The notes beneath the pieces are model-generated. The model was not told the origin of the DNA, searched no databases, and worked only from the letters and a program-made list of their open reading frames with translations. A stretch of DNA of 64,000 nt from Karalla daura (Eukaryota > Chordata > Actinopteri > Chaetodontiformes > Leiognathidae), in the NCBI GenBank assembly GCA_029224185.1, contig CM055193.1, positions 23,636,059-23,700,058 of the forward strand, read 5' to 3'. Shown here in pieces: positions 56,346 to 64,000 of this stretch. Position 1 is the stretch's first letter; the number at the start of each line of letters is the position of its first letter. The position numbers and the translations under genes were made by a program.

Positions 56346-58970
56346 AGAGGGGGGAGCGCTGAGAGCCTCCACGCCGAGCTCCACTCCGCTTCCTCTCTGC
56401 GATAAAGCGAGCATCAGTTCCTGTCAAACTGCGCATTGAGCGCCGCAGTGATGTGGCAGGAGAGTCAAAGGCTAAATGTCATAACATGTGTCACGGAGCG
56501 CGTTCCACGCTCATAATGAAGTTGTTCACTGTGAACTGTGGGCCACAGCCCATGTTAAGTGACAGCTTAATGTCCTCATTACAATAGCAGTGACAGTAGC
56601 TCCTCTATCAGTCAACAGGCACCGGCCGGGCAAGCACGTTTTTGCCCCAGTCAGAGGGGTTGCCTGTCTTGTTAAACGTGAGGCTTTTTTTCCCGCACTT
56701 AATATAAATACATGAGGCAGCAGTGTTGGTAAAAAAGACAGCTAGAAATGCAATAAGATCATTTTTCAAGCTTGTACTAACAGTCAAAACACCTCTGGCT
56801 TCACACAGTGGAGCAACCTTTGCTCACCTGCTGTTTCTTGGTGCCGGTACAGGAAGTTTGAAGAGCTCAGCTCCAGCTCGGTGGTGTCTACTTTCACAAA
56901 AGGCTCCTCTCTTGTGCAATGGCTCACCACAGCCCTCATTTAGTCCACCCACACCCGAGATTAAAAAGTGTTAGGCGCGGCATTATGTTTCTTAAAATTA
57001 AAACCATATTTCACCCAGATCCCGTTGCATCCTGCAGCAAAGAATAATTTTGTGGCACGGCCTTGGATTGGAGTGGAATTGAGCCGCTGCAGACGTTGAG
57101 ACTGTTGTAAAACCTTCCTGACAGCAGTGACAAATGTACAAGTATTCGTATTATTGTACAACGGGGAACAATGTTGATGTCTTCAAAGTCCCAAAGAGAT
57201 GCGTTCGTGCTGCTGAGCTTGCTTCTTTAAATAGCTCTGACGTTGTTTTCCACCCTGCCATCAGGAGGGTGGAACAAGTACATACACATGGATATTGTTA
57301 AAAAAAAAAAGACTTTTAATGACTTCTTGCATGTGCACTGTAAGTAGCCAGTTGTCTGAGTGAAGCAACGCTATGTCCGTTACAGGCATTGTCAGTTCAG
57401 TCATTTTATTACAGTAAAGAATCACTTCCCCTCTGTAAACCATACACCACTGATGAATGGATCATTTTCAGCCGTTATCCAGCAGTTGAATGTCCACACC
57501 CCACTTTACCTGTCCACGTCACTTCTCCACACGTTAACTAGTACTTCTGGAAGCAGAGGAAGCAGTGAGGATGTGAGACACTATGACAGTTGTTACAGTA
57601 AGCTTCCTGGATCACTCCTGAGTTGCTTGTTCATGTATTCTTACAAGGATCATTTTAATAAATGAAATCATTACATTTACTAATTATTTATATTTTGGTT
57701 TCCTAACCTAGTCACCAAATAAGTGAACCTGACAGGATTCATATTTATCTTCTTGAAATATTTTGAGTCTTAGAAGTGAAAATAGTGGGAAATCAATTTG
57801 CAAGAGGGTGGTGGACTCCCAAACACATTTCTACATTCCTGCTATTGTGCTATTAACCTTTGTAGCTTTGTATAGAGGAGCGGTGGCATTCACTGCGCTT
57901 ACACTGTGGCGTTAGATTTTGAGATTTCAGAGGCTTTACATAAATAACGTAGTGTGCCAGTCTAACTGGTGCTTATTTATTTACATGTTTTGGCCACGGG
58001 TTTCCCAGCAAACTCAATTCTGTTCCATTATTAAGTGGATGAGTCATGCAACCGTCTCACATACCTGCAGTCTTTCAAAACACATCAAAATGTCTTGATA
58101 TGTTCCTTGCCGGCTCTGAGCTGTCTCTGTCATGTATTATGGATGTGACAGGGCGTCGCTGCGCTCCTCAGCCATCATCACGCTGACAGGTAGGGGACAT
58201 CATTACCATTGGCTTCAAAGGGGGGGAAGCGGAAAAAAACAACATGTCGCGCCTTTGAAATACAATTCTACGGGCGGTCAAAGTTAATACCCCTAACACT
58301 GGTGAACAGACACATTTTAATCACCATGTCCCCATCTCATATCTTGTCATGTGTTGGAGATAACATTAATAGAGATGGCCAACAGCTGCCGCCCTGGGGG
58401 AGCGGCGTCGAGCCTGTGCCCTCGAGCCTGTCAGCCGCGCGGGGGGAAAAGCCGACAGCGACAATGAGAGAAATGAAGAGCGATGAAAGCGACTTCAGAG
58501 CGCGAGGCAGACAGAGCGCGAACCTCGGTTACAGGAAGCAAGGCTGAAGGCTGAAAGGGTGGAGAGCGCGGCCAAAGGCATGCAGAGTTTGCCACGCAGG
58601 CCTCTTCATAGCGCGCCTGGTGGTGATGACACTCGGAGCATATGGGGCGGAGAGTGGCATTCAAAGAGCACGGGGCTCGGATAAAGCACAACAGTCTCCA
58701 AAAATGCTAGAACTGTTTACTGTAAATGCTGTGTCAACTTGCTACAAGACAGCGCATTTCTCTGTAAGCATAACAAGCTTGCTTGGATGTATTGCTGACA
58801 AGAATCATAAATATGCGAGTGAAACAGCCACGTTCTTTGGCCTTTAAAACACTATTGATAAAAGATTAAGTCAAGTCTTTCAAAGGCTTACTCTTTGAGT
58901 CCAGCTGAGTCTTAAGGTAACAGAAAGCACAACTCCTTCTGCTAAGTTTTCAGCCAATTGAGCCAATGCA
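56346..58970. other. Unique non-coding stretch
   Basis: Contains an A run near 57300-57310 and a CG-enriched part near 58385-58530. No gene or transposon recognised. Confidence 0.45.
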
Positions 58971-61473
58971 TGGATAAGCCCTTCCAGATTGATATTGATC
59001 TAAGTCATCTGATTGAGGTTTGTGACAAACCGTTGCATATCAGTCGGTCTCCCCTCGGTCCTGCAAGTTCTATGGGCAAACATCTGCACTAGCGGAGATG
59101 GACGTGTTTAAACTGTGAGACAATACTGATGCGGCAGTGACCCGGAGGTGCCTACCTGACAGAATGAGCACCGATCTTAACACTGGCGACACACACACAT
59201 GCACACACCCACACAGGTCAGTCCAACTGCAGGACTCCGCTGCTCCAGGCCAGACACATTTTGACTCACAGAATGTTTATTATATCTTGTTGCTGGTTCG
59301 CACATCACCGTGGGCTCAGAGACTCCTCTATTTAAACAGACTCGTGGAATCCCTTGAAAAAACGCCGACGACGCACAAAAACACTTGAAAGAGACGGTGG
59401 AAACAGGCAGAGCAGGTACTGAGGCAGATATTTGTAATTGTGGCACTTCCCTTCCATTAGACATGAGTCTGCGTCCTTGTTGCAGTAAATTGAGTCCTAT
59501 AGATTGAGGTAAATTCAGAGGAAGTGTGAAATTATCTTCAGAGCGCACTGGAATAACATTTATAGCTTGCCGTCGTTTTCCTAATGTGAAATGCATTTAC
59601 TGTAAATCTTCCGTGGTGTCGTTCCTCGTTTTGCGAACATGCGAGTGCTTCCGCTGATCATCTCTGCAGTTTTTTGCATTTGCACTCTGCTGTTTGAGGT
59701 GCGGCTGAATCGCTGTGCGGGTCACAGTGATTACGCGGTGTTATTTGATGGTCCCGTCCCGGGCCCGCCCGTTTCTTCAGGAACAGCGGCGCATTGCTGC
59801 TTGCTTGTTAATCATTTCCATCACTGGATTTCTTACTGTGCCTTAATGGGGACTCTCAACTGTGACCGGGCTCCGTCAGCCCATGTTGCCCCGTTTCTAA
59901 TAACCGTCTCCACTTCCTGTATACATACAGAATGAGGCAAGGTGCCCGCTGTGGAGACCAGTCACTCTTAATTGATCTGAGGTGTCTAAGGAATGATGTA
60001 AAAATGTATTTCATGAAAAGTGTGGTGATTTCTCTGGAAGAAGATAGCAGTGTGCTGAGCAACTGGAATCACAGAGGAGACCCCTTGATCAAAGGGATGT
60101 TAAAAAGGATTATTAAAAAATAATAAAAGCAGTTTCTATTCCTTCCTAAAAGCAATAAAGAAATTCTGCTGTTGGAAATCCTTATTTGTGCTGATCACTT
60201 TGATTTTGTATATAAACAAAATGTCTTTTCGCCCCTGGATCTTTTTGTAACCTGTTCTGTGGAGTAGAAAAAAATATGCAGAAACAGATCTGAACGCCCT
60301 TTTAGTGGAAAGGGAGACTGGGGCCTACCAGAGGTGTGCAGATGTGCAGACGCCCGTGGATGTATTCGAATGCTGAGATAAAACCAAAGAAACCAATTGA
60401 GATTAAGATAAATACAAGAAAAGAAGAAGAATAAAAGAACAAGTCAGAAAATGCCCAACTGTACAGCAACCTTTGTGCATCTACATGCCCACGTATAATT
60501 GGTTGAATGCTCACTTTGAACAACCAATCGTCGAATCACTAAAGCCCTCTCTGTCTTCAAGTCATGGAGGTGTGGGGGCCTGGGGAGAGACAGAAGAGCA
60601 GAACACAGTGTTTCACTTACTATTCTGAGCAGATGAGTCCTTTCACTTCTTAGAAATGATTTATTTTCTTATTTGAAACTTGATACGCAATACAGAGTCA
60701 CTGTTCAGCCTCATTTATATCAGATTTGTAAGAGCAGAGTGATAAATCCGCAAGGATCGAATCTGAATAGAGCAGCTGTGCAGCCCTGTTGCTCAGAGTG
60801 AGTTGGGGGAATAGGTATGTGGACACCTCGCGGGAACCTCGCCACTGTCTGTGTGTGGGTGGGCTGCTTGCTCCGTCTGACTGACAGGTGAACCGGCAGG
60901 CCCAAGGACACAGAGAAAAGCGCTGTAGCGCTGTCAGATGTCACTGGCACGTCGAGGACGGCGTTTGTTTGCTCTTTTTCCTGCTGCTGAATGAGTGATG
61001 AAAGTCACACCCCGAGCATCAATCAAACCGTCACGTTTCCCGATGCTTCTCCACCTGCTGTATGCAAACGCAGCACAGCTCACAAGGAAAGGACCCGATT
61101 GAAGCTACAAGAAGCTTTTTTTTCGCCTGCCCGACTCGCAAGACCGATGCACACAAGCAGGGGGCAACATCATTCATCCAAGTATAGTTGTTATGTGTTT
61201 TTAAGAGATTGGAAACTCCTTCTAAACTTCTTCTAATTATTTTTTTTTTCCGTGTGAAGGCTTTAATGGAAAAGCAGCCAAGCCAGGACCCTGCTCCCAT
61301 ATTGTCTCAGCTCGGTTGCCACAGAAGTGTCCGTCCACTGTGAAGGCTTGGAGAGCCTTTTCTAAGAAAAGAGGAGGAATTATTTCTGAATCCCTCATAA
61401 ACCCCCCTCTTTAAGCTCTATCAATATTGGCTCAGTGTTCACAGCGCACGAGCGTCTGCCCGCCTCACGTTCC
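58971..61473. other. Unique non-coding stretch
   Basis: Contains CACACACACATGCACACACCCACACA near 59190-59216 and a short perfect inverted repeat ATTGGTTG/CAACCAAT near 60498-60528. No gene recognised. Confidence 0.45.
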
Positions 61474-61503
61474 GGGTGGGGGTGGGGGGGTGGGGAGGGG
61501 GTG
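61474..61503 (+). repeat. G-rich tract
   Basis: GGGTGGGGGTGGGGGGGTGGGGAGGGGG-type sequence; G-quadruplex-prone. Confidence 0.9.
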
Positions 61504-61520
61504 TCGTTTCAGCTGTGTGC

Positions 61521-61551
61521 TTTTTTTTTTGTGTGTATGTGTGTGGGGGGG
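61521..61551 (+). repeat. Poly-T, GT and G composite run
   Basis: Ten T residues, then GTGTGTATGTGTGT and seven G. Confidence 0.9.
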
Positions 61552-61949
61552 TATACATGCCCAAAAAACTCCTTTCAGACCTTTCTGGCCCTTCCCCGAC
61601 CTTAGGTCCCGATTGCAGCACGCGGCTCTAATTGAATCGCGCAGACTGAGCGGCCGCCGGCCAAAAGTATTTGACTTTGTCTCCTCTGGTCCCTGTCAAC
61701 AGTTTATTTTCTGCCCGGGCCGAGTGGCAGCCACTTTGCCTTCTGCCACATGCTTGTCAGCGGGCAGAGACTTGTGGTGTCAATATCTCTTAGTCCCAAG
61801 CAGATACACATCTAAAGGGCATCCCTGTGAGAGCCAGAGGGAGGGAGAGAGGGGGGGGTTAATCAATTTTATCTGACCTTAATTTATACAGAGTAAATAA
61901 TGAACTCGCCTCCCTGTATTAAACATTAGCAGGAAAATCGCTCAGCATC
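61552..61949. other. Unique non-coding stretch
   Basis: GAGGGAGGGAGAGAGGGGGGGG lies near 61838-61858; no gene. Confidence 0.5.
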
Positions 61950-62140
61950 GGGGCGTGGCGGGCCGCGGCCAGGCAGAGCGGCAGCTCCTCTTTATGAGCT
62001 TTGCGAGCGGCTCGGAGAGACGGTCTCCGAAGCGAACCACCGGGGAGACCCGCAGCCCTCGAAAGCTGTAGCGAGGCTCAGCAGCAGCGATACGACACGT
62101 TCACGATCACGTCCCGGTGTGATGAATTTCGCTAAAAGGA
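61950..62140. other. CpG-rich block
   Basis: CG-dense (GGGGCGTGGCGGGCCGCGGCC near 61951, GCGAGCGGCTCGGAGAGACGG near 62002). Possible small CpG island; no exon recognisable. Confidence 0.35.
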
Positions 62141-63665
62141 AGGAATTCGTTACTCAGAATGGCCACGGTAAATGAACCCATCCCTCAGCCTCCTTCTGCA
62201 TCTCTCTCATCCATGATGCTGCTCAAAAGCCCGGGAGGAGGCGGCTTCAACGCCGCTCTGATGCTGTAGTGATGCGGAGAGCCTCCGTCAAGGCGACTGG
62301 CATCCGTCGAGAGCAGGCTTGTTAGAGCAGCCCTGCAGATGCCAGAAGCCATTCTTTGGGCTCAGTGTTTTTCATTTAAACCTTGGACTTCACACGTACC
62401 TAATCATGTGCCACCCGAAGGTAATTTGCTGGACCGAATCCTGACGAGTCAGGTGCTCAGCTGTTGCGCTGCAAAATGTTTGCAAAAAGGTTCGATGCGC
62501 CGCCAACTTTTAGCTCTTTGTTTCAAGGTGCATTGTCAACGTTGTCAGTTTAGTTTACAGTATGTCAAACCACTGGACTTCACATGCATCTCTTTTATAT
62601 CCTAACATTTTGAGGGCTGTAGCTTGTCACTCCAAGACAGCGCAGCATCGAGAGACCTTTCCTGCCCGTCGAGGCTCACAGGGACACGAAAGGGAGAGCC
62701 TTTCTTTGCGCAACGCGTTCTCTCTCTGCAACGGAACATGTTGAAACCAAATGGCCGCAATTTAACACTGCGACTGTGAACCCCAACAACATAATCACAG
62801 CGAGATCAGCTTGCGGTTTACATTCGGCATGTGCTGAGGCAGGGCCGCCGCTTGCTCATTTATTTACAAAGCATAAAAAAAATAAAAACATTTTAATCTC
62901 GGTAATGCCTCGGTAAATGTAGCCACTTAGTTTAAAGTGGCAATCCTTGAGATTTTAGCCCCGGATAACTTGGCGACAGCTGCAGTTGCCATGGCAATGG
63001 CAAGTGCAGCTTCATAACCACGGCACCGACTCCTGTGCAGCTATGTTCTCGGAGAGACACAGCGAGAGAGCAACCGGGGTCTCTCTTTTCTGCACAGATG
63101 CAGTCACGTTCTACAAACCAGACTCCACCGAAGCATGGGGAGCAAACAAAAACAGAAAACAATATCGATTCGCAAATGGAGTGCTCGCAGACAGTGAGCT
63201 CTGCTAGTAACATACTGCAAGTAATCGTGTGTGCCTAACAGTGCTGCCCTATCCCAGTCGTGATCCCATTACTGGGTAACCATGAACCAGTCCTCTGATA
63301 TTATCCGAACAGATCTTCGTCTGAGCCTTTTGAAATCTTCCAAGTAAGTGTTGCTGTCTGAAACCACGTGTCGATCGTCTCACAGACCTGAAGGTCTGAG
63401 TTTGGCCAGTCTGAGTGAATCATGAATCCCAGAGGGAGTCTGTCGCAAAGGCAAGCAGTACTTGTCTTTTCGTGTTGATAAGCTTCAGGTCTAGCATTTT
63501 GATTTGTGGTTGCAACAAATGATCAGAACCAAAAAAATGTCGAACAGTCTTGAGTTTATTGATTTAATTGTGTCGACGCAACCAGTCATCTTAACACAAC
63601 AGCAGCCCAAAACTGTCAAACTGCACTTACCCTTTTAGATGTTTTCTTGCTGTTTTGTTTTATTC
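62141..63665. other. Unique non-coding stretch
   Basis: A small perfect hairpin CAGACC-TGAA-GGTCTG lies near 63384-63399. No gene or repeat family recognised. Confidence 0.45.
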
Positions 63666-63699
63666 TGTGTGTGTGTGTGTGTCTGTGCGTGTGTGTGTG
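63666..63699 (+). repeat. (GT)n microsatellite
   Basis: GT run with TCT and GC interruptions. Confidence 0.93.
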
Positions 63700-64000
63700 C
63701 TTTGTAAGCAAGAGCACAAAAATTCAAGCAGAAACTGAGAAGCCTGTCAAATTATTAAATCTCTGCTTTACCGCTATTGATACCCTGGGAGGTTTGTTTT
63801 GGGTTTATTTGAGGTTCATTTCAAGTTGGTGAATGCTCACACAGAATATTTTCATTGTTTTAAACATTAAACATTCAAATTCAGACTTTTTTTAACCTCC
63901 ATCTAATGAATGAGTTTATTATTAGCATTATTGGTTTGTTGCAGCCTAAGACAAGTTTTTGGGCAAAAAGCCTTTCTACAAAAGATCTTTTGTAAAGTAC
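63700..64000. other. Unique non-coding stretch
   Basis: AT-rich end of the window; nothing recognised. Confidence 0.5.

Overview
This 64 kb window is vertebrate nuclear DNA, most probably from a teleost fish. It has no densely packed genes. It does have long unique stretches, abundant (CA)n, (GATA)n and poly-G tracts, decayed tRNA-derived SINEs with the 3' tail wording common in fish, relics of two LINE families of types common in fish, and a miniature inverted-repeat DNA transposon. The genus cannot be told from the sequence. I found no protein-coding gene I would stand behind, and no tRNA, rRNA, snRNA or miRNA gene. The longest open frames (216-229 codons at 985-1635 and 29240-29929) look like chance frames in CpG- or pyrimidine-rich DNA. 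The window is best read as an intergenic gene desert or one or more very large introns.

Layout. 1-14 kb: mostly unique sequence with a 39-copy GATA microsatellite (5657-5812), GCA and CA repeats, two adjacent hairpins near 2.5 kb, and a pair of perfect palindromes (14 and 20 bp) at 7968-8016. 14-25 kb: a tRNA-derived SINE (14210-14459), a probable DNA-transposon end (about 15302), an L1/Tx1-type LINE relic (21440-22480) followed by a reverse-strand SINE (22605-22722), and an L2-like 3' tail (24819-24872). 25-41 kb: CpG-rich blocks alternating with AT-rich, homeodomain-site-rich stretches that look like candidate conserved non-coding elements, plus a run of long poly-G/poly-C tracts. 42-46 kb: a second LINE relic (41985-42840) and a reverse-strand SINE (45640-45748). 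46-64 kb: more G-tracts, a G-rich 69 bp block (50981-51049), a complete-looking 604 bp MITE (51763-52366) and long unique stretches.

If the unique blocks work together, the likeliest role is long-range cis-regulation of a developmental gene outside the window. That is inference from sequence texture only; a multi-species alignment would decide it. All mobile elements here are decayed or non-autonomous, and none could encode active machinery.
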